A DNA stretch of 64,000 nt from Citrobacter freundii (GTDB lineage: Bacteria; Bacteroidota; Bacteroidia; Chitinophagales; Chitinophagaceae). Positions 26,704 through 35,161 of this stretch are shown piece after piece; within the stretch, counting starts at the first letter, position 1; each line of letters opens with the position of its first letter. The DNA lies in NCBI GenBank assembly GCA_003243445.1, contig QFQQ01000009.1, forward strand, positions 71,784 through 135,783, in the 5' to 3' direction. The notes under the pieces are model-generated. The model was not told the DNA's origin. It ran no database searches and saw only the letters and a list, made by a program, of their open reading frames with translations. A program made the translations under genes and the position numbers.

Positions 26704-26982
26704 TCATTTCGTCTTCGTCTGTTTATTATATTTTTTCACGGCTGCTCGCAGATTCCTGGACGGTGCTGGAGGATTCATGATTGCATCAAAGAAAATCTGC
26801 TGATCTTTGGCAGAAGCGATGATCGCCTTATGCTTTTCAACAATTTCTTCTGCTTTGCTTTGAACAGATACAATGACAAATTCACTCAGTGTACGGTAGC
26901 CACCGAGATTAGCAGCATACTGGAAAAACTCTTTCTGAGATTCGGGAAGCCGGGTGTCAAAGCGTGTCATTTCAGCTTTCAT
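26704..26982 (-). CDS. DUF1778 ribbon-helix-helix antitoxin
   Basis: Protein of 92 aa. The N-terminal RHH fold (MTRFDTRLPESQKEFFQYAANLGG-type start) should bind the operator as a dimer. The C-terminal NPPAPSRNLRAAVKKY tail is the usual toxin-neutralising segment. ATG at 26982 is preferred over an in-frame TTG at 27003, because that codon overlaps the -7 box. ATG at 26970 is the other option. Autoregulation is expected through the palindrome at 27005-27025. Confidence 0.9.
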   Translation of the reverse strand: MKAEMTRFDTRLPESQKEFFQYAANLGGYRTLSEFVIVSVQSKAEEIVEKHKAIIASAKDQQIFFDAIMNPPAPSRNLRAAVKKYNKQTKTK

Positions 26983-27000
26983 AAACTGTATTTCAATATT

Positions 27001-27025
27001 CAAATGTACGGAAAATATCCGTACA
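27001..27025 (-). promoter_or_regulatory. Toxin-antitoxin promoter with overlapping operator
   Basis: TGTACGGA (27005-27012) and TCCGTACA (27018-27025) form a perfect 8-bp palindrome with a 5-nt spacer. The minus-strand -7 box TACATTTG (27008-27001) shares four bases with the promoter-proximal arm and ends 18 nt before the antitoxin ATG. Bound antitoxin would block the promoter. Confidence 0.75.
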
Positions 27026-27427
27026 ATAGAAGACCCTGCTCCCTTCCAGGAATATCCCGTTCAGTATTGATTCAATTCAAACAGCATTTCAAATGTAGAT
27101 TTAAAACTGTAAACGGAGTGTGTTTGTTTGTGTAATTATTTTAAAATCAATATTATAGATAGACTTTTTTCTGAGAATAATAGAAATAAGGTATAACACC
27201 TTTGAAAAAATCGCAACTGATTATACAACGGCTTTCAATTGAATCACTGCCTTAACATTGTTTCGCAATGTCTATTATACTGTTCATTTACTTTATTGCT
27301 CTTCCTGTATGAGGATTTTGCAGTGTTGTGATAACCTGCCGTTTGCCTCTAAATCGTTTCCGTGAAAAGATCCGGATCAATGAATCCTGTCGCTTTATCT
27401 TTAAGATCGTTCAATGAAAATCTAACG
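27026..27427. other. Intergenic region upstream of the polysaccharide lyase
   Basis: About 400 bp of AT-rich DNA between the divergent toxin-antitoxin operon and the lyase gene. I see no gene, clear palindrome or family repeat. This is one of the few long gaps without one. Confidence 0.5.
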
Positions 27428-28606
27428 ATGAAATCTTCTGCCATTACACTATTGTTATTACTGTCCTTCCTGTACGCATCTGCTACAGATCATAAAGTAT
27501 CAACACCTGAAGAGTTTCAAAAAGCAGCAAGCATCCTGCATCCGGGTGATGCCATTATTATCGCGAATGGTAACTATAGCAATTGGTCACTGACCATTGA
27601 TACACGTGGCACGGCCGATAAACCCATTATCATCCGCGCGGAAATTGCGGGCAAGGTGATCTTCTCCGGTAAAGCAGATAAACCTGTGTTCAGGCTCACC
27701 GGAGCGTTTACCATTCTATCTGGTCTTAGTTTCGCCGACTGCCGGCTGTTAAAAGGAAAGACATCCTCCGGCATTTTAGTTGAGCTGAAAAATACACTGT
27801 CATGCCGGGTTACGGAATGTACTTTCACCCGGGATACCGCCGATGCGCAGTATATGCCCCTGGTGATGATATCCGGCAACGCTGAAGATAACCGCATCGA
27901 TCATTGCAGCTTCACCGGCAATATCGATAACATGGAAGTGCAGGTCCGCATTAGTGAGAAAGAAGTGCCGCAACATACGCTGATCGATCAGAATGTTTTC
28001 AGGGACAAACCCAGGGTCAGCTGGAAAAATGCGAACGGAGGAGAATGCGTACAGGTGGGCCAGGATCCGGTGTTATTGGGCAATCAATACGCTTACTCCA
28101 TTGTGCGGAGCAATCGTTTCATTGCCTGCAAAGGAGAAGCAGAGGTCATCAGCAATAAAAGTTCGGGGAACAGCTATATCGGCAATTACCTGCAAGACTG
28201 CGACGGTGAGCTGGTGATGCGTGGCGGACATGAATGTATCATCGACAGCAATACGATCAAGGGAGGAACCGGCGGTGTCAGGATCAATGGAACCCATCAT
28301 ACAATCAGCCGTAATAAGCTGGTGGGATTGCCCACGGGCATCCGGCTCATGTACGGCATGGCCAAAGGCAAAGAGGAGACCGGTTTTTATATTGCTGCCA
28401 GTGATTGTTCAATAACACACAACAATATTGACAGCTGTGGCGTGGGTATACTCATTGGAGACAGCAAGAATGCCGACTGGACGGGCAAGTTCGATACAAA
28501 CAGGTATCCATCCCGTGTGATGCAGGATATTGCACCTTCTGCTAATGAGCTGTCCAATAATGTGATCACGAGAACGAAAAAGCCGGTTTTGGATGATACG
28601 CAATAA
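27428..28606 (+). CDS. Secreted polysaccharide lyase, PL6-like (chondroitinase B/alginate lyase fold)
   Basis: Protein of 392 aa with a signal peptide (about 1-20, ending ASA), followed by a right-handed beta-helix. The start VSTPEEFQKAASILHPGDAI is the typical PL6 entry. The expected catalytic pair is visible: Lys244 (ISNKSSGN) and Arg265 (ELVMRGG). In most PL6 enzymes I recall, Arg is followed by His-Gly, so RGG is a deviation. The substrate (alginate, dermatan sulfate or other) cannot be set. ATG at 27428 is chosen because it opens the signal peptide. Single gene, not in a SusCD locus. Confidence 0.85.
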   Translation: MKSSAITLLLLLSFLYASATDHKVSTPEEFQKAASILHPGDAIIIANGNYSNWSLTIDTRGTADKPIIIRAEIAGKVIFSGKADKPVFRLTGAFTILSGLSFADCRLLKGKTSSGILVELKNTLSCRVTECTFTRDTADAQYMPLVMISGNAEDNRIDHCSFTGNIDNMEVQVRISEKEVPQHTLIDQNVFRDKPRVSWKNANGGECVQVGQDPVLLGNQYAYSIVRSNRFIACKGEAEVISNKSSGNSYIGNYLQDCDGELVMRGGHECIIDSNTIKGGTGGVRINGTHHTISRNKLVGLPTGIRLMYGMAKGKEETGFYIAASDCSITHNNIDSCGVGILIGDSKNADWTGKFDTNRYPSRVMQDIAPSANELSNNVITRTKKPVLDDTQ

Positions 28607-28713
28607 GGAGGAAGGAGACAATTGTAAGACGTTGTGCTTATGGCCTGATTGATGTTTGATCTGTCATTATACGAATTGGTCTGTCATTTGTAATACTCTC
28701 CCTAAAAAACATC

Positions 28714-28926
28714 ATGAAAACCCTCGGAATAATCTTAGTCGCCGCCGGTATCCTTATGCTCATTTATCGCGGCTTCTCTGTTACCACTGAAAAGAAAGTC
28801 GTTGATGTCGGCCCGATCGAAGTAAATAAAAAGGAAAACAAATGGATCGGCTGGCCTGTATACGCGGGTGGCATTGCCATTGTAGCCGGTGTATTCTTTA
28901 TTCTCGGCGACAGAAAGAAATCCTGA
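28714..28926 (+). CDS. Small two-helix membrane protein
   Basis: Protein of 70 aa. Two hydrophobic helices (about 3-20 and 47-64) flank a charged loop (EKKVVDVGPIEVNKKENK) and the C-terminus is basic. It resembles DUF3185-like small membrane proteins of Bacteroidota, with no known function. A bidirectional terminator follows at once. Confidence 0.8.
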   Translation: MKTLGIILVAAGILMLIYRGFSVTTEKKVVDVGPIEVNKKENKWIGWPVYAGGIAIVAGVFFILGDRKKS

Positions 28927-28929
28927 CCA

Positions 28930-28966
28930 TAAAAAAAGACCAGCTCAAACGGCTGGTCTTTTTTTA
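28930..28966. terminator. Bidirectional terminator between convergent genes
   Basis: GACCAGC pairs with GCTGGTC around a 7-nt loop, flanked by seven A on one side and seven T on the other. It lies between the small membrane protein gene (+) and glnS (-). Confidence 0.9.
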
Positions 28967-28976
28967 TGCATGGTAA

Positions 28977-30647
28977 TTATTTCCCCTGTGGTTTCCAACT
29001 GTCTTTCAATCCAACGGTGCGGTTGAATACCATTCCGCTGGTGCTGCTGTCTTTATCCAGCACAAAATATCCCTTGCGGATAAACTGGTACGCCTCATCA
29101 AACTTTGCATTTTTCAAAGCCGGCTCAGCATACACGGCCTTCACCACGTGTAATGAATCCGGGTTGATATAGTCTTTGAAATCGCCCTCTTCGCTGGATG
29201 GATCTTCCACTTTGAACAAGCGGTCATACAGTCTCACTTCCGCCGTGATCGCATGCTTGACGCTTACCCAGTGCAGGGTTCCTTTTACGTTGATACCGGA
29301 AGTGTCAGCGCCGCTCTTGCTCTCAGGGATGTATGAGCAATGCAGTTCGGTTACGTTTCCGTTCTCATCTTTTATTACCTCATCGCATTTGATGATGTAG
29401 GCTGATTTCAGCCTGACCATGGCGCCCGGTGCAAGACGGAAATATTTCTTTGGCGGGTTTTCCATAAAGTCTTCCCGCTCGATGAAGATCTCTTTGCTGA
29501 ATGGAATATCCCGTTCGCCGGTTGAAGGATCTTCCGGGTTATTTTCGCTTTTCAGCAATTCTTCATCCTGCGTATAATTCGTGATCACAACCTTGACCGG
29601 ATCAAACACCACCATTCTGCGCAATGCTTTTTTGTTCAGGTCTTCCCTGACGAAAAATTCAAGCAGGCCAACATCCACGATATTATCCCGTTTGGCGATG
29701 CCGGTGCGGTCGCTGAAATCACGGATGCTTTGGGCCGTGTATCCCCTGCGGCGCATACCCGAGATCGTTGGCATGCGCGGGTCATCCCAGCCGGTAACAT
29801 GTTTTTCATTTACCAGTTGAAGCAGCTTGCGCTTGCTCATGACGGTATAGGTCAGGTTGCGGCGGGCAAATTCGTATTGTTTACTGGGGAAGATCTCCAG
29901 CTTGTTGATCAGCCAGTCGTAAACTTCACGGTGGGGCACAAACTCAAGCGTACAGATGGAGTGTGTGATGTGTTCGATCGAATCGCTTTGTCCGTGTGCG
30001 AAATCATACATCGGATAGATGCACCATGTATCACCTGTGCGGTGATGCTTTGCATGTTTGATGCGGTAGATGATCGGATCGCGCATCAGCATGTTAGGCG
30101 ATTCCATGTCGATCTTTGCACGCACTACTTTCTCACCGTCCTTATATTTTCCGGCGCGCATATCTGCAAACAGCTGGAGGTTTTCCTCCACCGATCTTTC
30201 CGCGTATTTGTTACGGCGACCCGGATGTGTGGGCGTTCCTTTCTGTTCAGCAATTTCATCTGATGTACTGTCATCTACATAAGCCAATCCTTTTTTGATC
30301 AGCGTGACGGCATATTCGTACAATTGTTCGAAATAATCGGACGCATATAACTCGTTGGCCCATTTAAAACCAAGCCAGCGGACATCGTCTTTGATGCTTT
30401 CAACGTATTCCGTTTCTTCTGTGGTGGGATTGGTATCGTCAAACCGGAGATTGGTGCCGCCGCCGTACTTATTTGCCAGTCCAAAATTGAGGCAAATACT
30501 GGCTGCGTGACCGATATGAAGATAGCCATTCGGCTCTGGCGGGAAACGGGTCATGATCGATTTGTACTTGCCCGAAGCCAGGTCCGCTTCAATAATCTCT
30601 TCCAGGAAATTAAGACTTCTTTCTTCTTTCTTTTCTTCGTGTGACAT
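28977..30647 (-). CDS. glnS: Glutaminyl-tRNA synthetase
   Basis: Class I synthetase of 556 aa that charges tRNA-Gln directly. The HIGH-type motif is PPEPNGYLHIGHA (near 40-52) and the KMSKS-type motif is VMSKRKL near 275. The C-terminal half is the beta-barrel anticodon-binding region. The frame is open 37 codons further upstream, but that part is encoded by a family F repeat arm and the promoter. MSHEEKKEERSLNF is the conserved start. Confidence 0.97.
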   Translation of the reverse strand: MSHEEKKEERSLNFLEEIIEADLASGKYKSIMTRFPPEPNGYLHIGHAASICLNFGLANKYGGGTNLRFDDTNPTTEETEYVESIKDDVRWLGFKWANELYASDYFEQLYEYAVTLIKKGLAYVDDSTSDEIAEQKGTPTHPGRRNKYAERSVEENLQLFADMRAGKYKDGEKVVRAKIDMESPNMLMRDPIIYRIKHAKHHRTGDTWCIYPMYDFAHGQSDSIEHITHSICTLEFVPHREVYDWLINKLEIFPSKQYEFARRNLTYTVMSKRKLLQLVNEKHVTGWDDPRMPTISGMRRRGYTAQSIRDFSDRTGIAKRDNIVDVGLLEFFVREDLNKKALRRMVVFDPVKVVITNYTQDEELLKSENNPEDPSTGERDIPFSKEIFIEREDFMENPPKKYFRLAPGAMVRLKSAYIIKCDEVIKDENGNVTELHCSYIPESKSGADTSGINVKGTLHWVSVKHAITAEVRLYDRLFKVEDPSSEEGDFKDYINPDSLHVVKAVYAEPALKNAKFDEAYQFIRKGYFVLDKDSSTSGMVFNRTVGLKDSWKPQGK

Positions 30648-30653
30648 AGGGGG

Positions 30654-30661
30654 CAAAGATA
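30654..30661 (-). promoter_or_regulatory. -7 box abutting the glnS start codon
   Basis: TATCTTTG on the minus strand fits TANNTTTG exactly and ends only 6 nt before the chosen ATG at 30647, predicting a leaderless or very short-leader transcript. Confidence 0.5.
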
Positions 30662-30705
30662 ACAAAGTCATGGGAGATTTGAGATGGCTGAAAGAGGGCG
30701 GAGTA

Positions 30706-30807
30706 AAGTAAAAATTCAAAAGTAAAAAGTAAAAAAGCTGCTCTGAGAAAGACTGCATCCTTCGATAAAGTAGTTTTTTTACTTTTTACTTTTTTGAATT
30801 TTTACTT
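30706..30807. repeat. Family F inverted repeat, locus 2
   Basis: The left arm (30706-30736) of AAGTAAAAATTC units faces the right arm (30774-30807) about 37 nt away. The right arm overlaps the stop codon of the M28 peptidase (30806-30808) and ends in a T-rich run on the minus strand, so it may end that transcript. Confidence 0.8.
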
Positions 30808-32272
30808 AATCCTTCCAGCGCCACTCTCCGGCAATCTGCAGCGGCTCTTTAAGGTTTGATTTCAGCAGCAGTTCTTTTGTTTCCTCGTCGCTCAGTCTTT
30901 TCGACATTACATCCGTGGCATCTGCCAGCCCGTAGATCAGCATGGCATTGAAACGAACGGTGTTCTTCATACCTTTTTCGTCCACCAGTTTGAAGTTATC
31001 GCAATCTGCATGGTAACATGGACCCGCATTATTAGGCAGGCTGCCCCCTCCTGCTCCACCGGTTGGAACGCCCTGTAGCATGAACGGCTGGTGGTCGCTG
31101 TGCAAACCGGCGCCGGCGCGGAAACTGTTCTTGAAAGAAGTGTCCAGTGAATTGGCGATCGCACCAATTGCAAGGAACAGCGATTTGCTTGCATCAGTTG
31201 TTGCCGAATAGCCCTTGGGATCATTGGTCATATCATAGTTCAGCATGAAACGGATCTGATCAATGCTTTTATCCTTCATCGATTCCTTCACATAACTTTT
31301 GGAACCAAGCAGGCCTTCTTCCTCGCCCATGAACATGACAAATTCAACGGTTCTTTCCGGCTGAAGATTCAGTGCCTTGAACGTTCTGGCCATATCCAGT
31401 ACAGAGAAAGAGCCGATACCATTGTCGATCGCGCCGGTGGCAAGATCCCAGCTATCAAGGTGTCCCCCGACAACGATCTTTTCATTTGGTTTAGTCTTTC
31501 CGGGGATCGTTGCGATCACATTTCTCGCTTTGATCATTCCGGAAAAGTTTGTCAGCTGTATGCGTGTTTCCAGTTTACCTGTTTTGAGTTTTTCGCGCAG
31601 CAACAGTCCGTCTTCCTTGCCGATACACACTGCGGGGATCGTGATGAGTTTGCCTGTTACAGACGCGGTGCCGGTGAGCAACACGCCATCGTTAGCCGTG
31701 TTGATAATGATGATTCCTTTTGCGCCATATTTTGTAGCGAGGGCTGTCTTTTCTGAGCGATGCAGGTTTTTCAATCCTTCTCCGGAACCCGGCAGGATCC
31801 CGAGATAAACGAGCGCGATCTTACCTTTCACTTTCCCGGGTGCGGCAAGGTAATCGGCTTCCAGGCCATTTCCGATCTCAACAAGTTCGCCGCTTACATC
31901 TGATTTCACGGGAGCATGCGCCAGCGAAACAGCTTTCACCGGTGCGAGATGCTGCGCATCCGGTCCGACTGTCACCTGTATCGTACCCCTGCTCCAGCTT
32001 TCCACTTCGAATGGCTGAAATCTTACATTGCTGAATCCATAAGATTTCAGCAGGTCATACGCATATTGTTCAGCTTTCTTTCCGTTTTCAGAACCGGTAA
32101 GCCGGTGTCCGATCTTTGTAGTGGCATCCCCTAATGTCGCATACGCCTTTGAATTGGTCAGCACTTCCTGATTGATCTTCCCAAATACCTCATTCCATTC
32201 CGGCTTCGCCTGTGCCGAAGCCACCATAATGCCAAGGCAGGAAGCAGCACCTGCCAGTAGTAAGTTTCTCAT
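30806..32272 (-). CDS. Secreted M28-family zinc peptidase with PA domain
   Basis: Protein of 488 aa with a signal peptide (about 1-20, VASAQA). The M28 zinc core is visible: VVGGHLDSWD (His and Asp ligands), GAIDNGIG, FMGEEEGLLGS with the catalytic Glu pair, and a C-terminal CYHADCDN. The PA-like insertion (about 115-230, KGKIALVYLG, GAKGIIIINTANDG) lies ahead of the catalytic core. An aminopeptidase or carboxypeptidase role outside the cytoplasm is likely. Single gene. A TATATTCG near 32298-32305 may be its -7 box. Confidence 0.93.
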   Translation of the reverse strand: MRNLLLAGAASCLGIMVASAQAKPEWNEVFGKINQEVLTNSKAYATLGDATTKIGHRLTGSENGKKAEQYAYDLLKSYGFSNVRFQPFEVESWSRGTIQVTVGPDAQHLAPVKAVSLAHAPVKSDVSGELVEIGNGLEADYLAAPGKVKGKIALVYLGILPGSGEGLKNLHRSEKTALATKYGAKGIIIINTANDGVLLTGTASVTGKLITIPAVCIGKEDGLLLREKLKTGKLETRIQLTNFSGMIKARNVIATIPGKTKPNEKIVVGGHLDSWDLATGAIDNGIGSFSVLDMARTFKALNLQPERTVEFVMFMGEEEGLLGSKSYVKESMKDKSIDQIRFMLNYDMTNDPKGYSATTDASKSLFLAIGAIANSLDTSFKNSFRAGAGLHSDHQPFMLQGVPTGGAGGGSLPNNAGPCYHADCDNFKLVDEKGMKNTVRFNAMLIYGLADATDVMSKRLSDEETKELLLKSNLKEPLQIAGEWRWKD

Positions 32273-32338
32273 TTAGTTGTGAGTTTTGTATGAGGGTCGA
32301 ATATAGTGATTTTGGGAGGAAAGACCACGAGGGAGGGA

Positions 32339-32609
32339 AAGACCACGGACCATTGACCGCGGACCGCAGTACCAATCTTTAAAGCAGAATCTTTCTGTGT
32401 TTCGGGTTACTGCGTGAACGAGTCTGCCAGCGGGAATGGGTCAAATCCTGCGGATTGGGCAGATTTGTTGTCTTTTCCTGAAGTTTATACTAACTGTGCA
32501 AAAACAGGACCGCAGACGATTGGACGCTGCTGCAGTATATGTATGATCTACGAAGTCTGTTCTATAAACATACCGGTACTGCGGTCCGCGGTCCGTGGTC
32601 TGCGGTCCT
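32339..32609. repeat. Family C (GGACCGC) inverted repeat
   Basis: The left arm (32339-32373) and right arm (32575-32609) are 200 nt apart. The inner 19 nt (ACCGCGGACCGCAGTACC region) are perfectly complementary. It occupies most of the 354-bp gap between the M28 and DUF6496 genes. Confidence 0.8.
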
Positions 32610-32626
32610 CTGACAAACAATCTCAC

Positions 32627-33262
32627 CTAATTCCACAAAGGTTTCTTACCCGAAGGCTTGATAGAGCTTTTGGGTTTTGTAGAGAGCTGCAGCTTTTGTC
32701 GCGGATCACCTTTGGAGGTGAAGCGATCGAAGGCATGCTGGTCAACAGCACGGATCGGATCTTCTTGCTGTAGCATTTCCGTTTGTACATGGTTGGTTGC
32801 AACAGGGGTTTCCATTTCAGCCGTTGCTGAACGCAGGTTCGTCGTTTCTCTTACAGTCCTCGTTTTTGCAGCGGTCCGTTTTGGCGCCGCTTTTTTCGCC
32901 GTTTTCCTCACGGCTTTGTTGGCTGTCTTTTTTGCCGGAGTACTATTACCTTTTCTTGCCGTTGAAGACCGCTTCACCGCAGTTTTTCTTGCGGTTGCGG
33001 ATTTCTTCGGAGCAGATTTTTTCTTGGGCGCAGCCGTTGCACGTTTTTTCACGGCCGTTTTCTTTGCAGCAGATTTTTTTGCTGCTGATTTTTTAGCCGG
33101 CACTTTTGCACCTTTCTTTCTGGCCTCAGACAGGCCGATCGCAATTGCCTGTTTAGGATTTGTCACTTTTCTCCCGGAACGGCCGCTCCGCAGCGTTCCT
33201 TTCTCCATCCGCTTCATTGCGGACTCTACCTTTTTCTGGGCTCCTTTTGAATATTTTGCCAT
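32627..33262 (-). CDS. DUF6496 domain protein with histone H1-like Ala/Lys-rich region
   Basis: Protein of 211 aa, strongly basic. Residues about 1-52 are a DUF6496 module (KGAQKKVESAMKRMEKGT, SGRSGRKVTNPKQAIAIGLS). Residues about 53-140 are low-complexity KKSAAKK/KKTA repeats like bacterial H1-type proteins such as Hc1/HctB. The tail (SSIKPSGKKPLWN) is also basic. DNA binding is likely, inferred from composition. It is not in an operon. Confidence 0.85.
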   Translation of the reverse strand: MAKYSKGAQKKVESAMKRMEKGTLRSGRSGRKVTNPKQAIAIGLSEARKKGAKVPAKKSAAKKSAAKKTAVKKRATAAPKKKSAPKKSATARKTAVKRSSTARKGNSTPAKKTANKAVRKTAKKAAPKRTAAKTRTVRETTNLRSATAEMETPVATNHVQTEMLQQEDPIRAVDQHAFDRFTSKGDPRQKLQLSTKPKSSIKPSGKKPLWN

Positions 33263-33317
33263 GATATGTTGATTTAAGGGTTAGAAATAATTTCTTATCC
33301 GGAAGGTTTACTAATTT

Positions 33318-33465
33318 GTCGACGTTCGATGCCCGATGATCGATGTTGACTTTAATTGGTAGTCCTTTCATAAATGCGACTGATCATAAGGCAGGGATTC
33401 GTTACATAGCATTCGTCTGCGCCGTTGAATCGAACATCGATCATCGCGCATCGAACAACCCAAGC
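33318..33465. repeat. Family A inverted repeat, locus 4
   Basis: The left arm (33318-33350, GACGTTCGATGCCCGATG) and right arm (about 33430-33465, CATCGATCATCGCGCATCG) pair at about 25 of 31 positions, 80 nt apart. It lies in the 433-bp divergent gap upstream of the amidohydrolase. Confidence 0.8.
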
Positions 33466-33650
33466 GACCCCTCGCCCTAAAATCGGCCAAAAACTATACC
33501 CACCCATCCCAAGCGCCATATAACCACCCTATTGGCCGTTTGTGTTGATGTATTTCCTCATTTTTCCGGATAATTACCATTGGTTTGCGGGCGAAACAGC
33601 AAACAATAGCGGTGATATCATCAAATTTTGGTTATCCCTTTCGCTTTAGG

Positions 33651-33680
33651 TTGATTCCTGCACAGATGTTTTTATCTTTC
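33651..33680 (+). promoter_or_regulatory. Amidohydrolase promoter
   Basis: TTG (33651-33653), a 19-nt spacer and TATCTTTC (33673-33680, one base off TANNTTTG) lie just before the ATG at 33696. This supports that start over the open frame from 33585. Confidence 0.55.
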
Positions 33681-33695
33681 GTGCAAACAACCGAT

Positions 33696-35009
33696 ATGAC
33701 AAAACTGGCTGCCACCCTGCTTTTTTTGAGTATTGTTTTCAGCAGGACTACCGTTTCTGCCCAGCATCAGCTGATCAAAGCTGGCAAACTCTTCAACAGC
33801 GAAACAGGCGTGTTTCAGACAGGTATGGTCATACTCATTACGCGCAATACTATTGATACCGTAAAAGCGGAAAAGGATCTGACGGCTGCTGAAAAAGAAA
33901 AGTACAAGCTGATCGATCTTTCCGCCTTCACCGTATTGCCGGGATTGATCGATTGTCACACCCACCTGCTTTATAAGGAAATCGTCTGGCCCAACAATAA
34001 TGAACCGTCTCTTGATATGACCCGTACGCTTACACTTGATGGCGATGCATACAGGGCACTATATGGCGCGGCGAGAGCAAAAGCTTACTTGGAGGAGGGC
34101 ATTACCACGGTGCAGGATCTTGGTAACTCAGGCCAGTTTGGTGATATCGCACTCAGGCGTGCGATCAGTGAAGGCCTGGTTCCCGGCCCAAGAATGCGTT
34201 GTTCAGGCCCCGGTCTTTCTACTGAAGGCGGCCAGCTTCCGCACACTATATTCAAACACCAGGACCTGGTAAAAGATGAATACCGCGTTGTAAAAAGTGT
34301 GGATGACGCCATACAGGCAGTACGTGAAAACGTAAACCAGGGCGCTACCGTGATCAAGATCTTTGCAAATAATACACCCAATAATACGATGCTGCGCGTG
34401 GAAGAGATCAAAGCGATCGTGGAGGAAGCGCACCGGTATAATATCCGCGTAACCGCACACGCAACCAACAGCCGCTCGGTCTACAATGCAGTCACCGGTG
34501 GCGTAGACGGCATTGAACACGGATACCAGATCGAAGATTCTGTGCTGGACCTGATGAAGAAACGGAACGTATTTCTTGTTCCTACTGATCCCGACAGCCT
34601 GACCATGCTGCAATACATCAAACAGGATAATCCGGCAGATTCCGGGATGGTAGTGGAATACATGAAAGGAATGCGTTCTCCTCAAAGCCGTCTTCTTCGC
34701 GCTTATCATAAAGGCGTATTGATCGCTGCGGGTTCTGACGATTATATCGACTTCAAAATGCCTTTCTCTGCTCCGTCAAAAAGAACATTGGTTGGTTATA
34801 ACCAGGCAGGTATTCCGGTTAATGATGTGTTGAAATTTGCAACGATCAATGCGGCCAAACAGGTGAACTATGCAAACAAACTTGGTGTTATTAAAAAAGG
34901 ATACTGGGCCGATATCATTGCCGTTGATGCGGACCTGGAAAAAAATATCGAAGCAATAATGAATGTACACTTTGTGATGAAAGAAGGCAAAATTATCAGA
35001 AAGGAGTAA
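33696..35009 (+). CDS. Secreted metal-dependent amidohydrolase
   Basis: Protein of 437 aa with a signal peptide (about 1-22, ending SAQ). The amidohydrolase metal ligands are present: HTH in GLIDCHTHL, Lys in VIKIFANN, His in VTAHATN, His in IEHGY and Asp in AAGSDDYI, with the usual C-terminal LGVIKKGYWADIIAVDA. This imidazolonepropionase/prolidase-like group is often secreted in Bacteroidota. The substrate is unknown, possibly a dipeptide or cyclic amide. Single gene. Confidence 0.9.
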   Translation: MTKLAATLLFLSIVFSRTTVSAQHQLIKAGKLFNSETGVFQTGMVILITRNTIDTVKAEKDLTAAEKEKYKLIDLSAFTVLPGLIDCHTHLLYKEIVWPNNNEPSLDMTRTLTLDGDAYRALYGAARAKAYLEEGITTVQDLGNSGQFGDIALRRAISEGLVPGPRMRCSGPGLSTEGGQLPHTIFKHQDLVKDEYRVVKSVDDAIQAVRENVNQGATVIKIFANNTPNNTMLRVEEIKAIVEEAHRYNIRVTAHATNSRSVYNAVTGGVDGIEHGYQIEDSVLDLMKKRNVFLVPTDPDSLTMLQYIKQDNPADSGMVVEYMKGMRSPQSRLLRAYHKGVLIAAGSDDYIDFKMPFSAPSKRTLVGYNQAGIPVNDVLKFATINAAKQVNYANKLGVIKKGYWADIIAVDADLEKNIEAIMNVHFVMKEGKIIRKE

Positions 35010-35161
35010 GCATTATTGTAAATTCGCGTTTGCATACAACACCAGCCAAGAAGTTCAAAAGTTCAAACGTTTTGAAGTTTAATGTTTAAAGTTCAGGTAA
35101 CAACTGTTGTATTTTAAAACGTTCGGCCTGTTCTCTTTAAAAACGCTAACCCGGAAGATCC

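Noticed and set aside
35050..35095. Family E hairpin upstream of the antiporter gene
   Set aside because: Only short, weak complementarity between GTTCAAAAGTTCAAACG and the following TTTGAAGTTT. It was not strong enough to list as a feature.
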